The notes below the pieces were generated by a model that worked only from the letters and a program-made list of their open reading frames with translations, searched no databases and was not told the origin of the DNA. A DNA stretch of 64,000 nucleotides from Bacillus pseudomycoides (GTDB lineage Bacteria > Bacillota > Bacilli > Bacillales > Bacillaceae_G). Positions 1 to 8,183 of this stretch are shown piece by piece (the stretch's first letter is position 1; each line of letters begins with the position of its first letter). The stretch spans positions 124,001 to 188,000 of the forward strand of contig NZ_CP064266.1 in assembly GCF_022811845.1 (NCBI RefSeq), written 5' to 3'. The position numbers and the translations under genes are program-made.

Positions 1-310
1 TCATTAACTCATTATAATGAGCCGTAATTTGTGCTAGTGTCACAGTTCTTCCTGCTCGCCGCATTGCCAATCTTGGCGCGAGAGGTTCTTCAATAGAATA
101 AGGACAAATGCGATCAGCCTCTGTCATTACCCCTGATGCCATTTTCAATCTAACTGCATCCCCTTCTGGATTCGAAGCGATATGCCCGCTTTGCAATGGT
201 TTATATATCCCTACGTTATACCCGCGATTTCTAAATACTCCTGCTAATGCACCTGTAACAACTGTTTTTCCCACTTCCGTATCCGTTGCCGTTATAAAAA
301 AGCCACCCAT
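1..310 (-). CDS. bioD: Dethiobiotin synthetase, C-terminus outside window
   Basis: ATP-dependent ring closure of 7,8-diaminopelargonate with CO2 to dethiobiotin, the penultimate biotin step, in the cytoplasm. The visible N-terminal ~103 residues open with FFITATDTEVGKT, the P-loop of this family, followed by the substrate region YKPLQSG and the conserved RICPYSIEEPLAPRLA stretch. The ATG overlaps the bioA stop by one base (TAATG), so translation is probably coupled to bioA. The rest of the gene lies beyond position 1, so only family identity can be judged. Confidence 0.93.
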   Translation of the reverse strand, partial: MGGFFITATDTEVGKTVVTGALAGVFRNRGYNVGIYKPLQSGHIASNPEGDAVRLKMASGVMTEADRICPYSIEEPLAPRLAMRRAGRTVTLAQITAHYNELM

Positions 311-1698
311 TATTCTCCCTCCGTAACATCTGCAATTGCTTGATATAAAATGTGCAACATTGCATCAATCTCATCTACTTGAGATGCTAACGGTGGCATA
401 AATACAATGGTATTACCAAGCGGACGTAAAATCATTCCTAGTTCTCTTGATCGCTTACACACTTCCACGCCTACTCGCTCCGTCCACTCAAACGGCTCTT
501 TCGTTTCTTTATTTTTCACAAGTTCAATTCCTACCATCAATCCACACTGACGAATATCTCCAACATGTTTGTATTCATAAAGTGCTTCCAATTGTTTCCC
601 TACATATTCTGATTTGTATGCAACATCTTTTACTAGATTTGTTTTTTCATAAAGTTCTAAATTAGCAATTGCAACTGCGCAACCTAATGGATTGCCGGTA
701 TAACTATGACCATGGAAAAATGTTTTCTGCTCTTCATAGCTACCTAAAAAAGCATCATAAATCTCATCTGTTGTCACAGTAATAGCCACCGGTAAATACC
801 CACCGGTTAAGCCTTTTCCAGCTATTAAAATATCCGGTGTAACATTTTCATGTTCACAAGCAAACATTTTTCCAGTACGACCAAATCCCGTTGCCACCTC
901 ATCTGTAATAAATAAAACATTATATGTTGTACAAAGATCTCGAAGACCTTTTAAATATCCTTTCGGCATTGTAATCATACCGCCTGCACCTTGCATTAAC
1001 GGCTCTACAATAATCGCTGCAACCTCATCATGTTTTTCCTTTAACAACTCTTCCATTTCTTCCAAATGTTTTTGAACAATTTGTTCTTTGTCATCCCCGT
1101 AAGGAGAACGATATGTATATGGATATGGCATTTTTATCGCGTCAAATAAGAGCGAACTGTACACTTGGTGAAACAAGTCAATTGCTCCTACTGAAACAGC
1201 TCCAATTGTATCTCCGTGATACGCTTCTTTTAATGTAATAAACTTTTGTTTTTTAGGTTCTCCTTTATGCTGCCAATATTGAAAAGCCATCTTAATTGCA
1301 ATTTCAACAGCTGTAGAACCAGAATCTGAATAGAATACTTTTTTCAACCCTTCTGGAACAACCTCAATGATCTTTTCTGCAAGTAAAATCGATGGTACAT
1401 TGGCAAGTCCTAGCATAGTCGAATGCGCAACTTTATTTAATTGTTCACGAATCGCATTATCTAATTCAGGAACATGATGTCCATGAACATTTAGCCAAAT
1501 GGATGAAACGCCATCCCAATAACCATTTCCATTTACGTCATATAATTTACGGCCTTCTCCTCGTTCAATAATAACGGGATCTTCCGCTAAATAGTCCTTC
1601 ATTTGCGTAAATGGATGCCATACGTATGCTTTATTTTTCTCAGCCAACTCTTCATATGTATAGGTTGTTCTTTTACTTGTATTGCTACTAACAGTCAC
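310..1698 (-). CDS. bioA: Adenosylmethionine-8-amino-7-oxononanoate aminotransferase
   Basis: Transfers the amino group of S-adenosylmethionine to 8-amino-7-oxononanoate, giving 7,8-diaminopelargonate for biotin synthesis; PLP-dependent class III aminotransferase. Visible motifs are WHPFTQMKDY near the N-terminus, the PLP-aspartate segment FITDEVATGFGRTG and the Schiff-base lysine in IAGKGLTGG. Of two in-frame GTG codons (1707 and 1698), the second is preferred because AGGGG lies 8 bases upstream; this gives 462 aa, normal for the family. First gene after the BirA operator, followed directly by bioD. Confidence 0.95.
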   Translation of the reverse strand: MTVSSNTSKRTTYTYEELAEKNKAYVWHPFTQMKDYLAEDPVIIERGEGRKLYDVNGNGYWDGVSSIWLNVHGHHVPELDNAIREQLNKVAHSTMLGLANVPSILLAEKIIEVVPEGLKKVFYSDSGSTAVEIAIKMAFQYWQHKGEPKKQKFITLKEAYHGDTIGAVSVGAIDLFHQVYSSLLFDAIKMPYPYTYRSPYGDDKEQIVQKHLEEMEELLKEKHDEVAAIIVEPLMQGAGGMITMPKGYLKGLRDLCTTYNVLFITDEVATGFGRTGKMFACEHENVTPDILIAGKGLTGGYLPVAITVTTDEIYDAFLGSYEEQKTFFHGHSYTGNPLGCAVAIANLELYEKTNLVKDVAYKSEYVGKQLEALYEYKHVGDIRQCGLMVGIELVKNKETKEPFEWTERVGVEVCKRSRELGMILRPLGNTIVFMPPLASQVDEIDAMLHILYQAIADVTEGE

Positions 1699-1711
1699 AA
1701 TTGTCACCCCT

Positions 1712-1763
1712 AATGTTAACTTTTATATAAATATAGTTAACATTAAAATTAAAATACTGTCAA
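1712..1763 (-). promoter_or_regulatory. bioA promoter with BirA operator
   Basis: A perfect 9-bp inverted repeat, AATGTTAAC at 1712-1720 and GTTAACATT at 1736-1744, is separated by 15 bases. This is the arm sequence and spacing of the BirA biotin operator. On the minus strand TTGACA (1763-1758) stands 17 bases from a -10 at 1740-1735, which lies inside one operator arm, so bound BirA-biotinyl-AMP should block RNA polymerase. Confidence 0.9.
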
Positions 1764-1790
1764 TTATTTTAAAAGGTAAATGTTCTTAAA

Positions 1791-1822
1791 AAAGAACGAC
1801 TTATCATAAGATAAGTCGTTTT
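1791..1822 (-). terminator. Terminator after the small secreted-protein gene
   Basis: An 11-bp perfect stem (1795-1805 with 1810-1820) and a 4-base loop abut the stop codon of the 1821-2177 gene. On the minus strand it is followed by C and a run of T. Confidence 0.8.
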
Positions 1823-2177
1823 ATTTTCCATGCTGAATCTTTCCGATTTCCAAAATAATCTCTTCGTCTTTTTTCCCTTCAGTATCAATTCCAAGTTGTT
1901 TTGCATGTTCTATAAGCAGCTCATGACGCTTTTCAAACCTTGCTGTATTTAACTCTTTTTGAATTTCTTTTTCTGTTTTTCCTTCAAGAGAAACACCTAA
2001 TTTAGCAGCTGTTTTCTCTCTATTCTTTTCTTCTTTGACTTTCTCTAATTCCTTTGTTTCTACTTTTTGCTCAACCTTTAATTTCGGTTGATCTGGTGAT
2101 GCCGCAAATACTGTATAAATTCCAGCACCTCCACCAAGAACAAGTAAGGTTGTCAAAAGAAATAATTTTTTCTTCAT
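1821..2177 (-). CDS. Small secreted Lys/Glu-rich protein, unknown function
   Basis: 118 aa. A typical signal peptide (MKKKLFLLTTLL, then a glycine-rich hydrophobic stretch ending near VFAAS) is followed by a highly charged, helix-rich mature part. Two related motifs stand out, KLGVSLEGKTEKEIQKEL and QLGIDTEGKKDEEIILEI, each of the form LG(I/V)-x-EGK-x-(E/D)EI, so the mature protein looks like an internal duplication of a short helical repeat. The start has a strong RBS (GGAGGGGAGTG). No function is recognised; it has its own terminator and sits apart from the bio genes. Confidence 0.75.
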   Translation of the reverse strand: MKKKLFLLTTLLVLGGGAGIYTVFAASPDQPKLKVEQKVETKELEKVKEEKNREKTAAKLGVSLEGKTEKEIQKELNTARFEKRHELLIEHAKQLGIDTEGKKDEEIILEIGKIQHGK

Positions 2178-2274
2178 TCACTCCCCTCCTTTCTATTTTC
2201 ATTATAACGCACAAATAAGAACTTAAAAAAACATTCTCTCGTTATTTTCTTGAAAAAAATAATAAATATATGTG

Positions 2275-2302
2275 TTGACATATTAGATAAATATATGATA
2301 AA
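2275..2302 (+). promoter_or_regulatory. Promoter of the T-box leader
   Basis: A consensus -35 TTGACA (2275-2280) is followed after 16-17 bases by a weak AT-rich -10 (GATAAA, 2297-2302). Transcription would start about 25-40 bases before the T-box stem I. Confidence 0.55.
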
Positions 2303-2531
2303 AATTTAACTAACATCATATGAATCGGCGATGATAGGATTTAGTAGTATTTCGTTTCCTGATTTCAGAGAGCTGGTGGTCGGTGCGAACCAGTACAGAG
2401 CGAATTATGAATTACCCCCTGGAGCTTCTTTTACGAAACGTTTGGAGTAGTGAAAGACGGTTATGGACCGTTATTTCTACAGAGTGGTGAAATGAAACTG
2501 TTTCACAATTTAGGGTGGTACCGCGATTTTT

Positions 2532-2563
2532 CGTCCCTGCATATACTGCAGGGGCGTTTTTTA
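2532..2563 (+). terminator. First T-box terminator
   Basis: Hairpin CGTCCCTGCA / TGCAGGGGCG followed by six T. Its 5' arm would be displaced when the first T-box antiterminator binds uncharged tRNA. Confidence 0.85.
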
Positions 2564-2643
2564 TTTTCTGTTAGTGCATATTATACGACCCTTTATTTTG
2601 TGCTACGTTCTTTTCACAAGCTAGGGTGGTACCGCGATTATTT

Positions 2644-2677
2644 CGTCCCTGCATATTTATATGCAGGGACGTTTTTT
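2644..2677 (+). terminator. Second T-box terminator
   Basis: Hairpin CGTCCCTGCATAT / ATGCAGGGACG followed by six T, after the second T-box core. It is nearly identical to the first terminator, which indicates duplication of the module. Confidence 0.85.
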
Positions 2678-2797
2678 CATGATGCTAAACAATTACTGGT
2701 AATTTGTCTAAAAATTCTAACTTTTAGAAGGAAATATACAATATTGACGAATTTTATATAAAAAAGAACTATTTTAGATTATTAGGAGGAGCAAATA

Positions 2798-4171
2798 ATG
2801 GTTTCAAAAATCGAATCTATTCTTTTAACATTTTTAATCTTTTTCTGCATTGGCTTCAGTGTTATTCAATTAGGAGCATCACCACACATTCCGATTCTAT
2901 TTGGCATTATTGTATTGTTAGCATTTGGATTTATTAAAAAGATCTCTTGGTCTAATATGGAAAAAGGCATGATAAGTAGTATTTCAGCTGGGATTCCATC
3001 CATTTTCATTTTCTTACTTGTCGGTGTATTAATTAGTGTTTGGATTGCAGCTGGAACGATTCCAACATTAATGGTATACGGCTTCGAACTTGTATCACCA
3101 AAAATCTTTATTCCAACAGTATTTGTTGTTTGTGCAATTGTTGGAACAAGTATTGGTAGTGCCTTTACAACGGCGGCAACAGTAGGACTTGCCTTTATGG
3201 GAATGGGAACTGCTCTTGGATACGATCCAGCGCTTATTGCTGGGGCAATTATTTCTGGAGCTTTCTTCGGAGATAAAATGTCTCCTTTATCTGATACAAC
3301 TAACTTAGCACCCGCTGTAACAGGGGTGGATTTATTTGAGCATATTCGCAACATGCTTTGGACAACAATTCCCGCTTTCATTATTGCCTTTATTGCGTTT
3401 TTCATTTTAGGAAGCGGATCTACCGGAGATGTTGATTTCACTACTTTTACAAGTACATTAGAAAAGAATGCAACAATCTCGCTTGTCACTCTGATTCCAA
3501 TCGTATTACTGTTCTTATTTGCTTTTAAAAAGATACCAGCTGTCCCAACTTTACTTGCTGGCATTGTAGCTGGCATTATCATCCTCTTTATTTTCAATCC
3601 AAGTACTTCACTTACTGATTTAATGAAAATTATGCAAGATGGTTATGTGTCTAAGACAGGGATAAAAGATATTGATAGCTTATTATCACGCGGCGGCCTG
3701 CAAAGTATGATGATGTCAATTGCACTTATTTTCCTTGCTCTTTGTATGGGTGGGTTACTACAAGGAATGGGCATTATTACACAGCTTATGAACATCATTT
3801 CTAACTTTGTTAAAACAAGTACACGTTTAATCGTTTCTACTGCATCAACAGCAATTGGCGTTAATTTCTTGCTTGGTGAGCAGTACTTATCCATCGTATT
3901 AACAGGACAAGCATTCGCCAACAAATACGATGAAGTTGGCTTAAAACGTCGTAATTTATCACGCGTACTAGAAGATGCTGGTACAGTTATTAATCCACTT
4001 GTACCATGGGGCGTAAGTGGTGTCTTCTTAACGAACGTACTAAGCGTTCCAACAATCGATTATGTTCCATACGCATTCTTCTGCTTAGCTTGTCCAATCG
4101 TTACAATTATCGTTGGATTCACAGGATTTGGACTTTCGTGGAAAAAGGAAAAACCTGTTTCCGTTTCTTAA
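2798..4171 (+). CDS. nhaC: NhaC-family transporter, probable tyrosine/Na+ transporter
   Basis: 457-aa polytopic membrane protein with about 11-12 hydrophobic helices, of the NhaC Na+/H+ antiporter family. The conserved motif region GAFFGDKMSPLSDTTNLAPA lies near residue 160, as in NhaC. RBS TAGGAGGA lies 7 bases before the ATG. Because the leader is a T-box with a UAC specifier, the gene should be read when tRNA-Tyr is uncharged; this fits earlier comparative proposals that some T-box-controlled NhaC relatives (YheL type) import tyrosine. Substrate is inferred, not shown; plain sodium/proton exchange remains possible. Confidence 0.85.
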   Translation: MVSKIESILLTFLIFFCIGFSVIQLGASPHIPILFGIIVLLAFGFIKKISWSNMEKGMISSISAGIPSIFIFLLVGVLISVWIAAGTIPTLMVYGFELVSPKIFIPTVFVVCAIVGTSIGSAFTTAATVGLAFMGMGTALGYDPALIAGAIISGAFFGDKMSPLSDTTNLAPAVTGVDLFEHIRNMLWTTIPAFIIAFIAFFILGSGSTGDVDFTTFTSTLEKNATISLVTLIPIVLLFLFAFKKIPAVPTLLAGIVAGIIILFIFNPSTSLTDLMKIMQDGYVSKTGIKDIDSLLSRGGLQSMMMSIALIFLALCMGGLLQGMGIITQLMNIISNFVKTSTRLIVSTASTAIGVNFLLGEQYLSIVLTGQAFANKYDEVGLKRRNLSRVLEDAGTVINPLVPWGVSGVFLTNVLSVPTIDYVPYAFFCLACPIVTIIVGFTGFGLSWKKEKPVSVS

Positions 4172-4183
4172 ATTCATTATAGA

Positions 4184-4219
4184 AAAAAGAGGATTACCAG
4201 CATCGGTAATCCTCTTTCA
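4184..4219. terminator. Shared terminator between nhaC and the nucleotidase gene
   Basis: A 13-bp perfect stem (4186-4198 with 4205-4217) and a 6-base loop, A-rich on the left and T-rich on the right, lie between convergent genes. It can work in both directions. Confidence 0.85.
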
Positions 4220-4221
4220 TT

Positions 4222-6573
4222 TTATTGATTTGCTTTTTTTCTTCTAAAGAGCATGAAAATACCAGCTCCAATAAACGCAAGACCCGCTCCAATTGTAGAG
4301 AAGACATTCGCTCCCGTTTTTGGTAAATCACGATCATCTTTGTTTGTTTCTTTATCCTCACTTACGTTGGTAGGTGATGTTGATTTGTCCCCGCTGTTTC
4401 CTTCATCTGTTGTTGTTGGCGGTGTTGGGTTATCCCCACCGTTTCCTTCACCTGTCGTTGTTGGCGGTGTTGGGTTATCCCCACCGTTTCCTTCACCTGT
4501 CGTTGGCGGTGTTGTTGGTTTGTCCCCATCGTTTCCTTCACCTGTCGTTGGCGGTGTTGTTGGTTTGTCCCCATCGTTTCCTTCACCTGTCGTTGGCGGT
4601 GTTGTTGGTTTGTCCCCATCATTCTTTTTCGTTAAATCAATTGCATACTTCGCAAACTCATTTTCAGATGGACCCACATAAGAGATTTCCCCATCTTTCG
4701 CAATGTATTTTTGCGCATTTGGTGATGAGTCAAATGTAGTATTTAATTTCTCAGCAACAATTGGCTTAAATACCCAGTTTTGATCTGCTGCTGGATTAAT
4801 AACAGGTGTTTCTTTCATATATTTCGTAATGATTTGACGCGTTTCGTCTTGAGATTGATATACAACTTCACCTTTACTTACACCAGGGAATGTTTGACTG
4901 CTGCCACGATAGTTATTTGTAGCAACAATAAATTCTTGATTATCAGCTATCGGTTTCCCATCATATGTTATATTCACAATACGATTTGCATTTTGGTTTA
5001 CTACTTTCCCATCCTTATCATACTTTGCTGGTTGTGTAACATCAATTTCGTATTTTACGCCATCTAAAATATCAAAGTTATATGTAGGATAGTTTACATT
5101 TACTAACGATTGTTCTTCTGCCTTCGCTGGATCAATTTGGTTGAACTGACCTGCAGACATTTCAAGCCATTCTTTTACTTGTGCACCATTTACTTTTACA
5201 GCATATAGAGTATTTGGATATACATATAAATCAGCGACGTTTTTAATCGCTAAAGTCCCTGCTGGAATATCAGTATAATAAGTTGCACCATTTCGGCCGC
5301 CTGCTTTAAAAGGTGCACCTGCTGATAAGACTGGGATTCCTTTATATTTACTGTATTGTCCATTTTCTGCAAATAGCTTTTCTACATACCATTTTTGAGC
5401 ATTCGTTACAAGTTGTACAGATGGATCATCTTGTACAAGTGAAAAATAACTGTTAATTGGTGCTGTCGTTTTACCAACAGGAGTATTTACATATTTAATT
5501 GTCGCCTCATGATCATCTTTTATTTCATCAACTAGTCTTTTATCAGACTCTACTAATGCATTTCCTTTACTATCAGAAATCGGACGCACACTTGGGACCG
5601 ATTTATCTTTTTGTACTTCCCACTTGCCGTTTACCTTTTTCAGCTCCATATCAATGATACCGAGATTACTTCCGAAAACACCTGGCATCACAACGGGAAC
5701 ACCTTTAAAATTGTCCGTGATTACCGTATGCGAGTGTCCCATTAACACTGCATCAACGTCAGGAACTTCTGTTGCTAAATAGAATGATGCATTTTCCATC
5801 CCAGCATTGTAACCACTTTTATCGACACCAGAGTGAGCTAGTGCAACAATAATATCCGCACCTTCTGCTTTCATTTTCGGAACCATTTTCTTCGCAGTTT
5901 CTACGATGTCTTTTGCTTTTACTTTTCCTTCTAAATTCGCTTTATCCCACCCCATAACTTGCGGAGGTACAAAACCCATTACTCCAATCTTTACTTTTTG
6001 CTTTTGACCAGATTCATCTTCTACTTCTTTTTCAAAAACATGGTACGGTTTAAAGTAGTTTTCATCATTCTCTTCATTATTATCGCCATCGTCTTTGTAT
6101 ACATTTGAATTAATAACTGGGAACTGTGTTTTGCTAATCGCCTTATTTAAGTAGTTCAAACCATAGTTAAACTCGTGATTCCCAAGAGAAATGACGTCAT
6201 ACTTCATTAAATTCATTAGACGATATAAAGGGTGGACATACTCTCCATCCAAGCCTTTTTGTGCTACATAATCCCCAAGCGGCGTTCCTTGTATCGCATC
6301 TCCATCATCAAATAGCACAGAGTTCTTTGCTTCTTCACGTGCTTTGTTAACAAGAGTCGCAGTTTGAACTAGACCAACTTTATTATCCGTTTTTGTTTGA
6401 TAATAATCGTAGTTCATTAAGTTAACATGAATATCAGAAGTTTCTAAGATTCGTAATTTAACTGTACTCTCCTCCGCTTGTCCCTCTGCATGAGCAGTTG
6501 TTGGCAGCACTTGCGGAGCCATAACGCCTAATGCAAGAGTCGCTCCTGCTAACATTTTCTTTGACTTTTTCAC
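4222..6573 (-). CDS. LPXTG-anchored 5'-nucleotidase / 2',3'-cyclic phosphodiesterase
   Basis: 783-aa cell-wall enzyme that should strip phosphate from extracellular nucleotides. After a Sec signal peptide ending near AHA, the calcineurin-like metallophosphatase domain (about residues 40-330) shows ETSDIHVNL, GNHEFNYG, LAHSGVD and GHSHT, the metal ligands of the family. A 5'-nucleotidase C-terminal domain follows (about 370-600), then a Pro/Thr/Gly stalk of 14-residue repeats, then LPKTG, a hydrophobic helix and RRKK, the sortase signal. Start has RBS AAGGGGGAT. A Pho-box-like array lies upstream, which suggests induction by phosphate starvation. UshA/CpdB-type activity is from family knowledge. 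Confidence 0.93.
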   Translation of the reverse strand: MKKSKKMLAGATLALGVMAPQVLPTTAHAEGQAEESTVKLRILETSDIHVNLMNYDYYQTKTDNKVGLVQTATLVNKAREEAKNSVLFDDGDAIQGTPLGDYVAQKGLDGEYVHPLYRLMNLMKYDVISLGNHEFNYGLNYLNKAISKTQFPVINSNVYKDDGDNNEENDENYFKPYHVFEKEVEDESGQKQKVKIGVMGFVPPQVMGWDKANLEGKVKAKDIVETAKKMVPKMKAEGADIIVALAHSGVDKSGYNAGMENASFYLATEVPDVDAVLMGHSHTVITDNFKGVPVVMPGVFGSNLGIIDMELKKVNGKWEVQKDKSVPSVRPISDSKGNALVESDKRLVDEIKDDHEATIKYVNTPVGKTTAPINSYFSLVQDDPSVQLVTNAQKWYVEKLFAENGQYSKYKGIPVLSAGAPFKAGGRNGATYYTDIPAGTLAIKNVADLYVYPNTLYAVKVNGAQVKEWLEMSAGQFNQIDPAKAEEQSLVNVNYPTYNFDILDGVKYEIDVTQPAKYDKDGKVVNQNANRIVNITYDGKPIADNQEFIVATNNYRGSSQTFPGVSKGEVVYQSQDETRQIITKYMKETPVINPAADQNWVFKPIVAEKLNTTFDSSPNAQKYIAKDGEISYVGPSENEFAKYAIDLTKKNDGDKPTTPPTTGEGNDGDKPTTPPTTGEGNDGDKPTTPPTTGEGNGGDNPTPPTTTGEGNGGDNPTPPTTTDEGNSGDKSTSPTNVSEDKETNKDDRDLPKTGANVFSTIGAGLAFIGAGIFMLFRRKKANQ
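4380..4625 (-). repeat. 42-bp tandem repeat coding the wall-spanning stalk
   Basis: About six copies of a 42-bp unit encode GDKPTTPPTTGEGN and variants (GDNPTPPTTTGEGN, GDNPTPPTTTDEGN, GDKSTSPTN). The three upstream copies are almost identical in DNA, the rest have diverged. Copy number probably varies between strains. Confidence 0.9.
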
Positions 6574-6869
6574 AAAAAATCCCCCTTATAAACTTGTCCC
6601 TAAAAAAACAATAAAATGAGTTTTTCATCAAACTCTAATAAGGTATTCTCTCTACCTTTATTCTCTTCTTTCCTCATATTAGAGTGACGTATATTCATTT
6701 ATCTGACATTATCATATCTAACATACTTTCATATCGTCAATATTTTTTGACATACTTCTACAAATTTTCTGTAAAGTTATTGTAAAATTTCCATAAAGAT
6801 ATAATAAGCCCTTCCATTGCTTATACCGTTGAATATGATACAATTACCAATTACAAGGAGGATGAATTT
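6574..6869. promoter_or_regulatory. Divergent intergenic region with nucleotidase promoter and Pho-box-like repeats
   Basis: On the minus strand TTGACG (6740-6735), an 18-base spacer and TATGAT (6716-6711) form a good sigma-A promoter for the nucleotidase gene. Upstream are TTTACA at 6786-6781, TTTACA at 6775-6770, TTTGTA at 6764-6759 and ATGTCA at 6753-6748, all in exact 11-base steps, the arrangement of PhoP-binding direct repeats. No separate promoter for the plus-strand gene is obvious. Confidence 0.55.
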
Positions 6870-7640
6870 ATGAAAAAAGTCATCTTAATTATTGTTTGTC
6901 TCCTCCTTCTAATCATTTCTTATTCGCATTTTGAAAAGAACGATGAGACAACAAAACAAAAGGAAAAATCAGCATCATCTACTCCTCATTGGATTGATAA
7001 ACAAACGAATGACTCTTTTTATCATCTTGTGTTAGGAGATTCGCTTGCAAAGGGATATGGCTCGACACAAGGAGGGTTTGCCGAATTAGCTTCCAAGCAA
7101 ATAGAGGAACAAATTCACAAACCGATTAGAGTAGAAAACCTTGGAGTGAACGGACTTACAACAGATCGTCTCGTTCAAAAAATCCAGGCAGAAGAAGTGC
7201 AACAAAAAATTAAAGAAGCAAATATAATTACCATTAATATTGGAGGAAATAATTTATTCCGCTTAAATCGTGATGTAGGTGTTATAGATGGTATGAAAAT
7301 GTTAAATAAAGAAAAAGCTCATTTTGAAGAAGACGTAAAAAACATTGTAAAGACAGTCCGGACTCTCAACCCGAATGCTTTACTCATTCTATCTGAGCTC
7401 TATAACCCTCTACAACTCGATGATTCAATTGCTTCTTATGCAGATATGTTTTTAGATGGCTGGAATGATGCAGTTTACTCAATTTCAAAAGCGAATCAAC
7501 CGTCCATTGTTTTACCAATTCGAAAATTAATATCAAATAATAAAAAAGATTTATTATACGACCAAGTACATCCAAACGATAAAGGCTATGAAATTATCGC
7601 TAATGCATTCACAAAGCAAGTATTATCCTATAAATATTGA
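6870..7640 (+). CDS. SGNH/GDSL-type esterase, membrane-anchored or secreted
   Basis: 256 aa. An N-terminal hydrophobic segment (MKKVILIIVCLLLLIISY) acts as signal or anchor, then a GDSL-hydrolase domain: block I VLGDSLAKGYG (nucleophile Ser), block II GVNGLTTDRL, block III TINIGGNNLF and block V DQVHPNDKGY with the Asp-x-x-His pair. Probable ester hydrolase (lipase or acyl-thioesterase type) outside the membrane; substrate unknown. RBS AAGGAGGATG. It resembles B. subtilis YpmR-type proteins. Monocistronic or read with the MarR gene 72 bases downstream. Confidence 0.85.
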   Translation: MKKVILIIVCLLLLIISYSHFEKNDETTKQKEKSASSTPHWIDKQTNDSFYHLVLGDSLAKGYGSTQGGFAELASKQIEEQIHKPIRVENLGVNGLTTDRLVQKIQAEEVQQKIKEANIITINIGGNNLFRLNRDVGVIDGMKMLNKEKAHFEEDVKNIVKTVRTLNPNALLILSELYNPLQLDDSIASYADMFLDGWNDAVYSISKANQPSIVLPIRKLISNNKKDLLYDQVHPNDKGYEIIANAFTKQVLSYKY

Positions 7641-7712
7641 AGCTGAGCCGAACAATTCTATTCTTATACGCTTCCTTTTTTGTTACAATGATAATGGAAG
7701 GGGGGCCTTTAT

Positions 7713-8159
7713 ATGGCATCACGTGAGTGGGAACGTATTGTTGATCATCTTCTTTCGTTAGTGCCTCTTTTTTATCGCAAATTTATGCTTCCTGGAGAAA
7801 TTTCTTCACAAAGGCACATGCCGCCGTCTCATACACAGGTTTTACTGCTATTGCATGAACGTGGCACATTAGCAGTGTCAGAAATCGGAAAGCGATTGGC
7901 GATTTCAAGACCAAACATGACACCGCTATTAAATAAATTGATTCAGGAAGAACTCATAGAGCGTCATTACAGCGAAAAAGATCGACGGGTCATTTTAATT
8001 TCTCTTACGGCTGAAGGGAAATCATTCGTAAGTCAGTATCAACAATTTATTTTAGACAAACTACAAGAAAACTTTCAAACATTATCTGAAGAAGAGCGGG
8101 AACAACTCATTCACTCTCTTCAAACCATTCAAAATTTAATTTTGAAAACAAACGTGTAA
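7713..8159 (+). CDS. MarR-family transcriptional regulator
   Basis: 148 aa, the usual MarR length. The winged helix-turn-helix spans about residues 45-110 (LAVSEIGKRLAISRPNMTP with the wing region SEKDRRVILISLT); flanking helices form the dimer interface. RBS AAGGGGGG lies 9 bases before the ATG. Ligand and targets are unknown. No efflux or resistance gene is adjacent, so the usual context clue is missing; the upstream esterase or the downstream minus-strand genes could be targets. Confidence 0.88.
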   Translation: MASREWERIVDHLLSLVPLFYRKFMLPGEISSQRHMPPSHTQVLLLLHERGTLAVSEIGKRLAISRPNMTPLLNKLIQEELIERHYSEKDRRVILISLTAEGKSFVSQYQQFILDKLQENFQTLSEEEREQLIHSLQTIQNLILKTNV

Positions 8160-8183
8160 AGCTGCTTCTGAAAGAAGCAGCTT
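8159..8183. terminator. Hairpin between convergent marR and Tyr-rich gene
   Basis: A perfect stem GCTGCTTCT / AGAAGCAGC (8161-8169 with 8173-8181), extended by A-T pairs, lies directly after the MarR stop and before the stop of the minus-strand Tyr-rich gene. The T tract is short on both sides, so efficiency is uncertain. Confidence 0.65.

Larger units (their letters stand above)
2325..2677 (+). ncRNA. Tyrosine T-box leader with duplicated antiterminator/terminator
   Basis: A T-box riboswitch controls the NhaC-family gene downstream. Stem I carries AGTAG (2343-2347), AGAGAGC and the GGTGCGAACC distal loop region. The 3' side of the specifier loop reads GAA-T-TAC-CCCC-TGGAGC (2409-2425). Aligned with the well-known glyQS leader (GAA-A-GGC-AUUC-UUGAGC) the specifier is UAC (2413-2415), tyrosine. 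The T-box core AGGGTGGTACCGCG appears twice (2512-2525 and 2623-2636), each followed by its own terminator hairpin (2532-2563 and 2644-2677). Only one stem I is present. Confidence 0.9.

Noticed and set aside
2450..2761. 103-aa plus-strand ORF
   Set aside because: It lies wholly in the T-box RNA and its repeats (HNLGWYRD/HKLGWYRD) are translations of the duplicated T-box core.
4380..4625. CRISPR-like regular repeats
   Set aside because: Units are contiguous, in frame, code for Pro/Thr stalk repeats and have no spacers.
4253..4739. Plus-strand repetitive ORFs
   Set aside because: Antisense shadows of the 42-bp repeats in the nucleotidase gene.
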